Source: Streptomyces kanamyceticus (GTDB lineage: Bacteria > Actinomycetota > Actinomycetes > Streptomycetales > Streptomycetaceae). Taken from it: DNA of 64,000 bases. Below, one piece after another: positions 53,201-64,000 of the stretch (position 1 is the stretch's first letter; the number at the start of each line of letters is the position of its first letter). The notes beneath the pieces were generated by a model. The model was not told the origin of the DNA, ran no database searches, and saw nothing but the letters and a program-made list of their open reading frames with translations. Made by a program: the position numbers and the translations under genes. The stretch lies in NCBI RefSeq assembly GCF_008704495.1, contig NZ_CP023699.1:8370001-8434000 (forward strand), given 5' to 3'.

Positions 53201-56165
53201 TCTCACCAACGCGCTGACCGCGGCCCGGGTCTCCGTGGCCGCCTACCCCGACCTTCCTTCGCTGCGGGCCGCGCTGGACGCGGGTGAGGAGGCGCCGGAC
53301 GTGGTGGTGGCCGCCGTACCCAATCCGTACCCCGCCGACGCGCCGCTCCCCGGAGTTGTTCATGACGTCGCCGGGCGTGCGCTAGCCCTGGCGCAGGACT
53401 GGCTCGGCATCGACGACGACAGGCTGGTCCTGTCCAGGCTCATGCTCTGCACGCGTGACGCGATCGGGGCCTCGGCGGGCGAGCCCGCGCGTGACCTGGC
53501 GCAGGCTCCGCTGTGGGGTCTGTTCCGGTCGGCGCAGAGCGAGAACCCGGACAGGTTCCTGCTGGCCGACCTCGACGGGCACGAGGACTCGCCCGCGGCG
53601 CTCGCGTCGGCGGTCCGAGCGGCCTGTGAACTGCCGGGTGGTGATGGACAGTTCGTCGTACGGCAGGGTGTCGTGCACGTGCCGCGCTTCGTCCGCCGGG
53701 CGCCGGACGGTACGGGCGGCACACTCGCCGTCCCGTCCGGCACGACTGCCTGGCGGCTCGCGCTCGAAGGCACCGGTTCCCTCGACCAGCTCGCCCTCGA
53801 GCCGTGCGAGGAAGCGCTGCGCGACCTCGCCCCGGACGAGGTGCGGATCTCGCTGCGCGCCTCCGGCCTGAACTTCCGCGACGTCCTCACGGCGCTCGGC
53901 ATGGTCCCGGGGGACACCCGCGCCGTCGCGGGTGAGGGGGCGGGCATCGTGCTCGACGTCGGCGCGAACGTGACGGACCTCCGTCCCGGCGACCGCGTGA
54001 TGGGTGTCCTCATGGAGGGCACCGGGCCGGTCTCCGTGACCGACGCGCGGCTGGTGGCGCGGATGCCGGAGGGCTGGACCTTCGCGGAGGCCGCCGGAGT
54101 GCCGGTCGTCTTCCTCACCGCCTACTACGGGCTGCGGGACCTCGCGGGCATCCGTGCGGGGGAGACCCTCCTCGTGCATGCGGCCACTGGCGGCGTCGGC
54201 ACCGCGACGCTCCAGCTCGCCCGCCACTGGGGGCTCGAGGTCTTCGCCACCGCGAGTCCCGGCAAGTGGGACGTCCTGCGCGGCCAGGGCATCGACGACA
54301 GCCGCATCGGCAACTCCCGTACCCTCGACTTCGAGGAGAAGTTCCGTACGACGCTCCAGTCGCTGTCGGAGTCGGCGGAGTCGGCGGAGGCGGCGGAGGC
54401 GGCGGGCGGAGAGGGGGAGCGGCGTATCGACGTCGTCCTCAACTCCCTCGCGAACGACTACGTGGACGCCTCGCTGCGGCTTCAGGGCCCCGGCGGCCGT
54501 TTCCTGGAGATGGGCAAGACCGACAAGCGGTCCGCCGACGGGGTCGCCGCCGAGCACGACGGCGTCACGTACGTCGCGTACGACGTCCTCGACGCGGGCC
54601 CGGACCGCATCCAGGCGATGCTCGCGGACCTGGTGAAGCTCTTCGAGGCCGGTGCGATCCAGCCGATCCCCGTCTCGGCGTGGGACGTGCGCCGGGCGCC
54701 GGACGCGATGCGCTTCCTCAGCCAGGCCCGCCACACCGGCAAGCTGGCCCTGACGGTGCCCCGCTCCCTCGACCCCGAAGGCACGGCACTCATCACGGGC
54801 GCGACGGGCTCGCTCGGCCGTCTCGTCGCCCGCCACCTCGTCGTCGAACACGGCGTACGCCACCTCCTGCTGACCAGCCGTCAGGGTGAATCGGCGCCTG
54901 GGGCAGCGGAGTTGGCGGCCGAGCTCACCGAGGCCGGGGCTGACGTGCGGATCGCCGCGTGCGACGCCGCCGACCGTGCGGCGCTGGCCGCGCTCCTCGA
55001 CTCCGTACCCGATGCGCACCCGCTGACCGCGGTGATCCACACGGCGGGCGTGCTGCGCGACGGCACCCTGGCCGCACTCACACCGGAACGCCTCGCCGAC
55101 GTGCTGCGCCCGAAGGTCGACGCCGCCTGGAACCTCCACGAGCTGACCCGTGAGCTGGACCTGGCGGCCTTCGTCCTGTTCTCGTCGGCGGCCGGCATCA
55201 TGGGCGCCGCGGGCCAGGCCAACTACGCGGCCGCCAACACTTTCCTCGACACGCTCGCCGAACACCGGCGCGCCCAGGGACTGCCCGCGGTCTCACTGGC
55301 CTGGGGCCTGTGGGAGCAGGCCGGCGGCATGGCGGGCGCGCTCGACGGTGCCGACCGCAGCCGCCTCGGCCGCTCCGGCGTCAGCCCGCTGACCATCGAC
55401 ACGGGCATGGCGGTCCTCGACACCTCGCTGCGGGCGAGCGAAGCGGCCCTCGTGCCGATCGAGCTGGACATCGCCGCGCTGCGCGCCACCGCCGCGGAGG
55501 CGGCCGACGGTGCCGCCGAGATCCCGCCGATCCTGCGGGGCCTCGTCGACGCGGCGGGTGGCGCCCGCCGCTCCGTGCGGCGCAGGAGCGCCGCACAGCA
55601 AGGAGCGGTCGGCGAGCAGAGCTGGGCCGACCGGCTCGCCGGTCGCACCGCGGACGCCCAGCTGGAACTCCTCATCGAGCTGGTACGCGGCCAGGCCGCG
55701 GCCGTACTCGGCCACGGCGACGCCGTCGGCATCGGCGTGGACCGGGCCTTCAAGGATCTGGGCTTCGACTCGCTCACCGCAGTCGAACTGCGCAACCGGC
55801 TCGGCAAGGCGACCGGCCTGCGCCTGTCCGGCACGCTGGTCTTCGACCATCCGACGTCGACCGCGCTCGCCGCGCACCTGCGCACCGCGCTGGTTCCGGA
55901 GGACGCCGACCCGGTGACGCGCCTGCTGGGCGAACTCGACCAGCTCGACGCGGAACTCGCCGGTATCGGCCAGGGCATCGACCCGGACGACGAGGCGTAC
56001 CCACAGATCTCCAGTCGCCTGCAAGCACTTCTCTGGAAGTGGAACGACCTGCACCACACGCACCACGGCCACACCGAAGCATCCGACGACGGGTCACAGG
56101 ACTTCGGCACGGCGAGCGACGACGAACTCTTCGACGCGCTCGATCAGGAACTCGGCAGTTCCTGA
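38822..56165 (+). CDS. Type I PKS B: modules 3, 4 and 5 (frame broken twice)
   Basis: Modular PKS of about 5,781 residues once joined. It has an N-terminal docking coiled coil ([20 protein letters not shown]), three modules and a C-terminal docking region with [16 protein letters not shown], ending [14 protein letters not shown]. It accepts the chain from PKS A and adds three malonyl units. The frame is broken at 40261-40263 (three G where the module 6 copy has four) and 44663-44667 (five C where the copy at 49990-49995 has six). Restoring both makes the span divisible by three and rejoins all domains. The ATG at 38822 has GAGGA upstream. Two real mutations would leave the KS3 fragment, a piece from AT3 into KS4, and the remainder as separate proteins. 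That is less likely than sequencing error. Confidence 0.92.
41361..52465 (+). repeat. Tandem module duplication, period 5,327-5,328 bp
   Basis: From about 41361 the DNA encoding DH3-KR3-ACP3-KS4-AT4 recurs almost base for base 5,327 bp later as DH4-KR4-ACP4-KS5-AT5, continuing into the start of DH5 to about 52465. Few differences are seen. Examples are T/C at 41361/46688, G/C at 41622/46949 and C/A at 46394/51722, plus the missing C in the first copy near 44665. The duplicated unit crosses module boundaries. Confidence 0.9.
44216..49545 (+). other. PKS B module 4: KS-AT(malonyl)-DH-KR-ACP
   Basis: All active residues are present. The KS-AT half is nearly identical to that of module 5, and the DH-KR-ACP half to that of module 3, so the module is a hybrid produced by the tandem duplication. 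The AT carries GHSIGE and HAFH, specifying malonyl-CoA. Expected product is another double bond. The second frame break lies inside KS4, before the active Cys. Confidence 0.88.
49546..56165 (+). other. PKS B module 5: KS-AT(malonyl)-DH-ER-KR-ACP
   Basis: After DH5 (to about 53050) an enoyl reductase spans about 53730-54750, with [18 protein letters not shown] and the NADPH site [22 protein letters not shown]5 has [27 protein letters not shown] and [12 protein letters not shown]5 has [16 protein letters not shown] fully saturated two-carbon unit is predicted. From about 52465 onwards it no longer matches the module 3/4 sequence. Confidence 0.9.
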
Positions 56166-56232
56166 ACCGCAGCAACCAATCGTCAACCACGCGCATCCGC
56201 CGAATCTGTCGTACCCAGGGGTGGAAGAACAC

Positions 56233-59200
56233 ATGGCGAACACCGCCAGCACGGGCAGCACGTCCAACAACGAGAACGAGGACAAGCTCCGCGACTACCT
56301 CAAGCGGACCGCCGCCGACCTGCGCCAGACGCGCAGGCGGCTGCACGAGGCCGAGGCCCGCGAGCAGGAGCCGATCGCCATCGTCGGCATGGGCTGCCGC
56401 TACCCCGGTGACATCTCCTCGCCGGACGAGCTGTGGCAGCTGGTCAGCGGGGGCGGCGACGCGATCTCCGAGTTCCCCGTCAACCGCGGCTGGGACCTGG
56501 ACAACGTCCACCACCCCGACCCGGAGCACCCCGGCACCGCCTACGTCACCAAGGGCGGCTTCCTGCACGACGCCGACCGTTTCGACGCCGACTTCTTCGG
56601 CATCAGCCCCCGCGAGGCCGAGGCGATGGACCCGCAGCAGCGGGTGCTCCTGGAAGCGGCCTGGGAGGCCTTCGAACACGCGGGCATCGCGCCCGACGCG
56701 CTCAAGGGCAGCCGGACCGGCGCCTTCATCGGCGCCATCGGCCAGGAGTACGCACCACGCGGCAGCGCCCTGCCCGCCGAGTACGAGGGTTACGTCCTCA
56801 CCGGCACCACCACCAGCGTCGCCTCCGGCCGACTCGCCTACACCTTCGGCTTCGAGGGCCCTGCGGTCACGGTCGACACGTCCTGCTCGTCCTCACTGGT
56901 CGCCCTGCACCTCGCAGTGCAGGCACTGCGCAACGGCGAGTGCTCGCTGGCCCTCGCGGGCGGCGTCACCGTGCTGCCCACCCCCCGCCTCTTCGTGGAG
57001 TTCAGCAAGCAGCGCGGACTGTCGATGGACGGCCGGTGCAAGGCCTTCGCGGCATCGGCGGACGGCACCGGCTTCGGCGAGGGCGCGGGCGTCCTCGTCG
57101 TCGAACGCCTCTCGGACGCCCAGCGCCGAGGTCATCGCGTGCTGGCGGTGGTGCGGGGTTCGGCGGTCAATCAGGACGGCGCGAGCAATGGTCTGACCGC
57201 TCCGAACGGTCCTTCGCAGGAGCGGGTGATTCGTCAGGCGTTGGCGAGTGCGCGGTTGTCGGCGGCGGATGTGGATGCGGTGGAGGCTCATGGCACGGGC
57301 ACCAGGTTGGGTGACCCGATCGAGGCGCAGGCGCTGCTTGCGACGTATGGGCAGGGGCGGGAGCCGGGTCGTCCGTTGTGGCTGGGGTCGGTGAAGTCCA
57401 ACATCGGCCACACCAACGCGGCGGCCGGTGTCGCGGGTGTCATCAAGATGGTCCAGGCGATGCGGCACGAGGTGCTGCCCCAGACACTGCACGTCGACGA
57501 ACCGACGTCCCAGGTGGATTGGACCGATGGCTCAGTCTCTCTCCTGACGGAGGCTCGGGAGTGGGTTGTCGAGGGGGATCGGCCGCGTCGGGCGGGTGTG
57601 TCGTCGTTCGGTATCAGTGGGACGAATGCGCATGTGATTGTGGAGCAGGCGCCGCAGACCGAGAACGAGACCCGGGCTGAGGCTGTTCCGGTTGAGGGGC
57701 CGGTGTTGTGGCCGGTGTCGGGTAAGTCGGTGGAGGCGGTACGGGCGCAGGGCGCGCAGCTGGCCTCGTTCGTCCGGGAGTCCGGTGCGGGTCTGGATGC
57801 TGCTGTGGTCAGTGGTGTGCTGGCCGGGGCCCGTTCACAGTTCGAGCACCGCGCGGTCGTGGTCGGATCGGATGCGCAGGAGCTGACGGAGGCGCTGGAG
57901 GCACTGGCCGCGGGCCAGTCGCATCCGGGTCTGGTGACGGGTATCGATACTCCGGGCCGGACGGTGTTCTTGTTCACCGGGCAGGGCAGCCAGCGCCCCG
58001 GCATGGCCCGGGAGTTGTATGACTCCTCGGCGGTGTTCGCGGCCGCGTTCGATGAGGTGTGCGTCCTGCTGGATGCGGGTCTGCCGCGGCCGTTGAAGGA
58101 GGTCGTCTTCGGTGACGACGCGGAGGCGCTGGAGCAGACCCAGTACGCCCAGGCCGGGCTCTTCGCGGTGCAGGTGGGGTTGTTCCGGCTATCGGAGCAT
58201 CGCGGGCTGCGGCCGGATGTGGTGCTGGGGCATTCGATCGGGGAGCTGGCGGCGGCGTATGTGGCGGGGCTGTGGTCGCTGGAAGATGCCTGCACGCTGG
58301 TGGCGGCGCGCGGACGGCTGATGCAGGCCGCCCCCACCGGCGGCGCGATGGCCTCTATCGCGGCGAGTGAGGAGGAGGTGCTGGCGCTGCTGGCCGGGCG
58401 CGGCGATGTGGGGTTGGCGGCGGTGAACAGTGCGGACTCCCTGGTGATTTCCGGGGAGGCGGAGGCGGTGGCCGAGATCGCCGCACACTTCGCCCAGCTG
58501 GGACGGCGGGTCAAGCACCTGCATGTCAGTCACGCCTTCCACTCCGCCCACATGGACAGCGCCCTGCCCGGCTTCCAGGAGGCGGCCCGCCAGGTCACCC
58601 CTCAGCCGCTGACCCTGCCACTGATCTCGAACGTCACCGGCCAGACCGCCACGGACGAGGAGCTGGCCGATCCGGGTTACTGGGTGCGCCAGCTGCGGGG
58701 CACCGTCCGCTTCGCCGACGGCCTCCGCCACGCCCAGGAGCTCGGCGCGACCCGGTTCGTGGAGCTGGGCCCGGACGCGGTTTTGAGCACCCTCACCCCC
58801 GAGGACGCGGTGCGGATCCCGCTGCTGCGCCGCACCACCCCCGACCCCCAGGCCATCGCGCTGGCCCTGGCCACCGCGCACGCCCACGGCATCCCCCTCA
58901 CCTGGCCACCCGCGACCGCCCACCTGGACCTGCCCACCTACCCCTTCCAGCAGGACCGCTACTGGCTGCACGCCAACCCGCCGGCGGGGGATGTGGCCAG
59001 TCTGGGGCAGGTCCCGGCCGGGCACGGCCTGCTGGGCGCCGCGGTCTCCCTGGCCGCCGACGGCACCACCGTGTTCACCGGCCGCCTCTCGCTGGCCTCG
59101 CATCCGTGGCTGGCCGACCACGCGGTGAACGACACCGTCCTGGTGCCCGGCACCGCCTTCGTGGAACTGGCCCTGCACGCCGGACACCACACCCACACCC

Positions 59201-62200
59201 CCCACCTCGACGACCTCACCATCGAAACCCCCCTCACCCTCACCCACGACAACCCCGCCACCATCCAAGTCCTGGTCGGAGCCGATAATCCCGACGGCTC
59301 CCGCTCCCTGACCATCCACTCCCACACCGGCGAGGGCACCGGCTGGACCCGCCACGCCACCGCCACCCTCACCCCCACCCCCACGGGACAACCCCTGAAC
59401 CCGAGCTGACGACCTGGCCACCCACCGACACCACCCCCCTGCCCGTCGAGGACTTCTACGACCGCCTCGCCCAGGGCGGCTACCACTACGGCCCCCTCTT
59501 CCAAGGCCTCCACACCGCCTGGCACGACCCCCACACCAACACCCTCTACGCCGACATCACCCTGCCCCCCGACACCGACGTCACCCCATACGGCATCCAC
59601 CCCGCCCTCCTCGACGCCGCCCTCCACACCCTGGGTGCCGCCGACGAGAGCGTCCAGGAGGTCCGTCTGCCCTTCAACTTCTCGGGCGTCACCCTCCACG
59701 CCACCGGCGCCACCAGCCTCCGCGTCCGCGTCACCCCCCACACCAGTACCGGCGACAGCGTCACCCTCACCCTCGCCGACCCCACCGGCGCCCCCGTCGC
59801 CCACATCGACACCCTCACCCTGCGCACCCTCACAACCGAGCAACTGGCAGCGGCAGGCGAGAACGCGGTCAACGACGCGCTGTTCCAGCTGAGTTGGCAG
59901 CCCGCTCCGGCCGTCGAAGCCACCACTGCGGCGCCGCATTGGGCCGTGCTGGGGCACGCCTCCGCTGTCATCCCCGCCCCTCTGGACACGCTCCCCGCCT
60001 ACCCGGACCTCGTCGCCCTCGCCGCTGCCGTCGACGCGGGGGAGAAGCTGCCCGAGGCCGTCTTCCTCCCCTGCCTGCCGATCGCCGTGGCCGAGGACGC
60101 GGTCGAGGCTACCCACGCCCGTACGGCCGGCCTCCTCTCGCTGCTGCAGAGCTGGCGTGCCGACAGCCGTCTGGCCGCGGTCCGGCTGGTCGTCGTCACC
60201 TCCGGTGCCGTGGCCGTCGGGGCGGGGGACTCGGCGCGGGATCTGCCGGGGGCCGCGTTGTGGGGCCTGGTCCGCGCGGCCCAGGCCGAGAGCCCCGATT
60301 CCTTCACGCTCCTCGACGTGGACGGTGGCGGGTCGCTCGGTGACCTGCCCGGCGTACTGGCCTCCGGTGAACCGCAGTTGGCGTTCCGTGACGGTGCCGT
60401 GCACCTCGCGCGCCTGGCTTCCGCCGACTCCACGGCCGAGCTCGCGCTGCCGTCCGGTCCCGGGCCGTGGCGTGTCGACGTCACGGAGAAGGGCACCCTG
60501 GAGAACCTCGCCCTGGTCGCCAACCCGAGCGCGGAGCGTCCCCTCGCGCCGGGTGAGGTCCGGGTCGCGTTGCGCGCCGCCGGGCTGAACTTCCGTGACG
60601 TCCTCATCGCGCTCGGCATGTACCCGGGTGACGCGCCCATCGGCAGCGAGGGCGCGGGTGTCGTCATCGAGGTCGGCCAGGACGTGGCGGGGGCCACCGG
60701 ACTCAAGCCGGGCGACCGCGTCATGGGTCTGCTCACCGAGGGTGCGGGCCCGGTGTCGATCACCGATCAGCGCTATCTGGCCCGCGTTCCGCGCGGCTGG
60801 AGCTATGCGCAGGCGGCCGCGACGCCGATCGTCTTCCTCACCGCCTACTACGGCCTGTTCGACCTCGGCGGTCTGCGGTCGGGGGAGTCCGTACTGGTGC
60901 ACGCCGCGACGGGCGGCGTCGGCATGGCGGCCGTCCAGCTGGCCCGGCACGCGGGTGCCGAGGTCTACGGCACCGCGAGCCCCGGCAAGTGGGACGTGCT
61001 GCGCCAACAGGGTCTCGACGACGCCCACTTCGCCAACTCCCGCACCCTCGACTTCGAGGCCGCGTTCCTTGAGCGCACCGGGGGGCGTGGCATGGACGTC
61101 GTCCTGGACTCGCTTTCCGGCGAGTTCGTCGACGCCTCTCTGCGGCTGCTGCCGCGGGGAGGCCGGTTCCTGGAGATGGGCAAGACCGACATCCGCGAAC
61201 CCGAGGCGGTGCGCGCCGACCACCCGGACATCGACTACCGGGCCTTCGACCTCATGGACGCGGGACACGACCGCATCCAGGAGATGTTCGTCGAACTGCT
61301 CGCGCTCTTCGAGAGCGGCGCGCTGCGCCCGCTGCCCGTCTCCGCCTGGGACATCCGCCGCTCACCCGACGCCTTCCGCCACCTCGGCCAGGCCAAGCAC
61401 ACCGGCAAGGTCGTCCTGACCGTCCCGACGTCACTCGCCGAAGTGTCGTCGGACGCATGGGTGTTGGTGACGGGCGGTACGGGTGCGTTGGGCGGTCTGT
61501 TCGCCCGGCACCTGGTGACCGAGCACGGCGTACGCCGTCTGGTGTTGACGAGTCGTCAGGGCGAGTCGGCCCCGGGGGCCGCCGAGTTGGTGGCGGAGCT
61601 GTCGGCCGCGGGCGCGGAGTCGGTGCGGGTGGCCGCGTGCGATGTGGCCGATCGCGTGGCGCTGCGCGAGTTGCTGGAGTCGATCGCCGCGGACGGTCCG
61701 CTGGGCGCCATCGTGCACACGGCGGGGGTGGTGGACGACGGTCTGGTGGACGCGCTGAGCACCGAGCGGCTGGCGCGGGTGCTGCGTCCGAAGGTGGACG
61801 CGGCCTGGAACCTGCACGAGCTGACGGGCGAACTCGGCCTGGACGTGGGAGCGTTCGTGGTGTTCTCGTCGGTGGCCGGTGTGGTGGGCAGTCCGGGGCA
61901 GGGCAACTACGCGGCGGCGAACGCCTTCCTGGACGCGCTGGCCGAGCGGCGGCGGGCGTCCGGCTTGCCCGCGTCGTCGCTGGCGTGGGGACTGTGGGAC
62001 CAGTCGGGCGGCACCGGCATGGGCGGCGCCCTCGACCGGGCCGACCTCGAACGCATCGCCCGGAGCGGCTTCGTGCCGCTCGCGGCCGACGATGGCCTGT
62101 CCTTGTTCGACGCCGCGGTGGCGTCGGGCCGCGGCGCCCTCGTGCCGACGCGCATCGACGTGAAGGCGCTGCTGGCCCGCGCCGACCGAGCCGAACTCCC

Positions 62201-62600
62201 GCCCGTCCTGCAGGGGTTGGTGGGCGGCGGCAGCGGTGGCGGGCGACGCGTCGCCGCCGGGGCCACGGCGGCCGGTGGCTCGCTGGTGGAGCGGCTCGCC
62301 GCGCTCACCGCCGACGAACAGCAGCGGCACCTCCTCCACCTGGTGCGCGGCGAGGTCGCCGCCGTCCTCGGCCGCGGCGCCGACGGCACGCTCGAACCCA
62401 CCCGCGCCTTCAAGGACCTGGGCTTCGACTCGCTCACCGCCGTCGAGCTCCGCAACCGGGTGAACGCCGTCTCGGGTCTGCGGCTTCCCGCGACCCTCGT
62501 CTTCGACCATCCGACGCCGGGCGCACTCGCCACGTACTTGCGCAAGGAACTCTGCGGCGACCTCGCGGCCTCCGGCACGGCGGCCCCTCCCGCATCCGCC
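56233..62600 (+). other. PKS C module 6: KS-AT(malonyl)-DH-ER-KR-ACP
   Basis: KS has VDTSCSSSL, with Ser before the active Cys where the other modules have Ala, and [10 protein letters not shown] and [13 protein letters not shown] has GHSIGE and HAFH. DH has [10 protein letters not shown]; the frame break is inside it. ER has [20 protein letters not shown] and [22 protein letters not shown] has [27 protein letters not shown] and [12 protein letters not shown] has [19 protein letters not shown] second saturated unit is predicted. Confidence 0.88.
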
Positions 62601-64000
62601 ACCGCCACGGCCGACGACCCGATCGCCATCGTCGGCATGAGCTGCCGCCTGCCCGGCGGCGTGGATTCGCCCGCGGGCCTGTGGCGGCTCCTGTCCGAAG
62701 GCGCCGACGCCATCGGGGACTTCCCTACGGACCGCGGCTGGGACCTCGACCGTCTCTACGACCCGGACCCGAACACCTCCGGCACGTCCTATGTCCGACA
62801 GGGCGGGTTCATCGAGGGTGCCGACCGCTTCGACGCCGCGTTCTTCGGCATCAACCCGCGTGAGGCCATCGCCACGGACCCCCAGCAGCGACTGCTGCTC
62901 GAAGCGACGTGGGAGGCGTTCGAGCACGCGGGCATCGATCCGGAGACGCGGCGCGGCAGTGACACCGGCGTCTTCGCGGGCGTCATCTTCGGCGACTACA
63001 CCTCGCGCCTCAGCGCGATCCCGGAGGGATACGAGGGCTACATCTCCACCGGCAACACCACCAGCGTCGCCTCCGGCCGCCTCGCCTACGCCTTCGGTCT
63101 CGAAGGCCCGGCCGTCACCGTCGACACGGCCTGCTCGTCGTCGCTGGTGGCTCTCCACCTCGCCGCGCAGGCGCTGCGCAACGGGGAGTGCTCACAAGCC
63201 CTCGTCGGCGGCGCGACCATCATGTCCGGGCCGACGAACTTCATCGAGTTCAGTCGACAGCGCGCGCTCTCCCCGGACGGCCGCTGCAAGGCCTTCGCGG
63301 CATCGGCCGACGGCACGGGCTGGGGCGAGGGAGTCGGTGTCCTCGTCCTGGAACGGCTCTCCGACGCGCGGCGCCGAGGCCACCGAGTCCTCGCCGTGGT
63401 GCGGGGCTCGGCCATCAACCAGGACGGTGCGAGCAACGGCCTGACCGCCCCCAACGGCCCCTCCCAGGAGCGCGTGATCCGGCAGGCGCTCGCCAGCGCC
63501 GGGCTCGACGGCTCCGGCGTCGACGCGGTCGAGGCGCACGGTACCGGGACCAAGCTGGGTGACCCGATCGAGGCGCAGGCGCTGCTCGCCACGTACGGCA
63601 AGAGCCGCGACGCCGAACAGCCCTTGTGGCTCGGTTCGTTGAAGTCCAACATCGGCCACACGCTGGCCGCGGCCGGAGTCGCGGGCGTCATCAAGATGGT
63701 CGAGTCGATGCGGCACGGCGTGCTGCCCAGGACGCTGCACGTCGACGAGCCGACCCCGCACGTCGACTGGGAGTCCGGCGCGGTCTCCCTCCTGACCGAG
63801 GCCACCCCGTGGCCCGAGCTCGACCGGCCGCGCCGCTCGGCGGTCTCCTCGTTCGGCATCAGCGGCACCAACGCGCACGTGATCCTGGAGCAGGCGCCGG
63901 AGGTTCCCGCCGAGGAGACGGCGGCGCGGGGCGAGCCGGGAGCGCCGCTCGACGGAGAACGGACCACGGTCGACGGCTCGGTCGGTGACGGTGTGGTCGT
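56233..64000 (+). CDS. Type I PKS C: module 6 and start of module 7, cut by window end (frame broken once)
   Basis: Begins 67 bp after PKS B with ATG 56233, preceded by GGAAGA, and an N-terminal docking coil ([20 protein letters not shown]) very like that of PKS B. The first frame stops at 59409 because a C run at 59378-59382 has five bases; the matching copy in PKS A (22192-22197, opposite strand) has six. With one C added the frame stays open from there to the end of the window, and DH6, ER6, KR6, ACP6 and KS7 all read correctly. The gene continues beyond 64000. It is probably co-transcribed with PKS B. Confidence 0.9.
62601..64000 (+). other. PKS C module 7: KS only within the window
   Basis: A complete [55 protein letters not shown] and [13 protein letters not shown]. 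It is followed by the first part of the KS-AT linker, where the sequence ends. Extender choice and reduction cannot be read. Confidence 0.9.

Overview
This window looks like a Streptomyces chromosome. It is very GC-rich, with GTG/TTG starts behind GGAGG-type ribosome binding sites, rare TTA (bldA) codons in a regulator and an exporter, a secreted chitinase with the genus-typical direct-repeat promoter, and a giant modular type I polyketide synthase (PKS) locus. No RNA genes, CRISPR arrays, insertion sequences or phage genes were recognised.

Left flank (1-6.5 kb): ordinary metabolism. It holds a truncated uracil/xanthine permease, an MFS transporter divergent from a ROK repressor with a clear operator between them, and a GH18 chitinase. 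Cluster genes (6.6-64 kb and beyond the right edge) start with a stand-alone 2-oxoacid-dehydrogenase-type acyltransferase. A type II thioesterase, a thioesterase-like protein lacking its catalytic Ser and His, a TetR/MFS exporter pair, a DMT-type membrane protein and an FAD monooxygenase follow.

PKS A (minus strand, 14.4-28.4 kb) has a KSQ loading module plus modules 1 and 2. Next come a LAL/LuxR regulator, a SARP regulator and a five-gene minus-strand operon with very tight gene spacing: FAD monooxygenase-like protein, type II thioesterase, discrete ACP, FkbH-like glyceryl-ACP synthase and KASIII-like enzyme. PKS B (plus, 38.8-56.2 kb) carries modules 3-5. PKS C (plus, from 56.2 kb and past the window end) carries module 6 and the start of module 7.

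How they work together: FkbH, ACP, KASIII and the acyltransferase are the recognised signature of tetronate biosynthesis. The chain is predicted to start from acetate (KSQ, malonyl AT). Modules 1-4 (KR and DH; methylmalonyl only in module 2) would build a polyene and modules 5 and 6 (KR, DH, ER) saturated units. Glyceryl-ACP would then be joined to the finished chain to make the tetronate ring. A spirotetronate or other tetronate is the best class-level guess; the exact compound cannot be named from this window.

The PKS reading frames are broken at eight places. Each looks like one missing base in a G or C run, and joining the frames restores all domains, so sequencing error is the likeliest cause. 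Modules 4 and 5 share a strikingly recent tandem duplication with a period of about 5.33 kb. A nine-base motif, TCTAAAGSC, recurs in several cluster promoter regions and may be the binding site of a cluster regulator.
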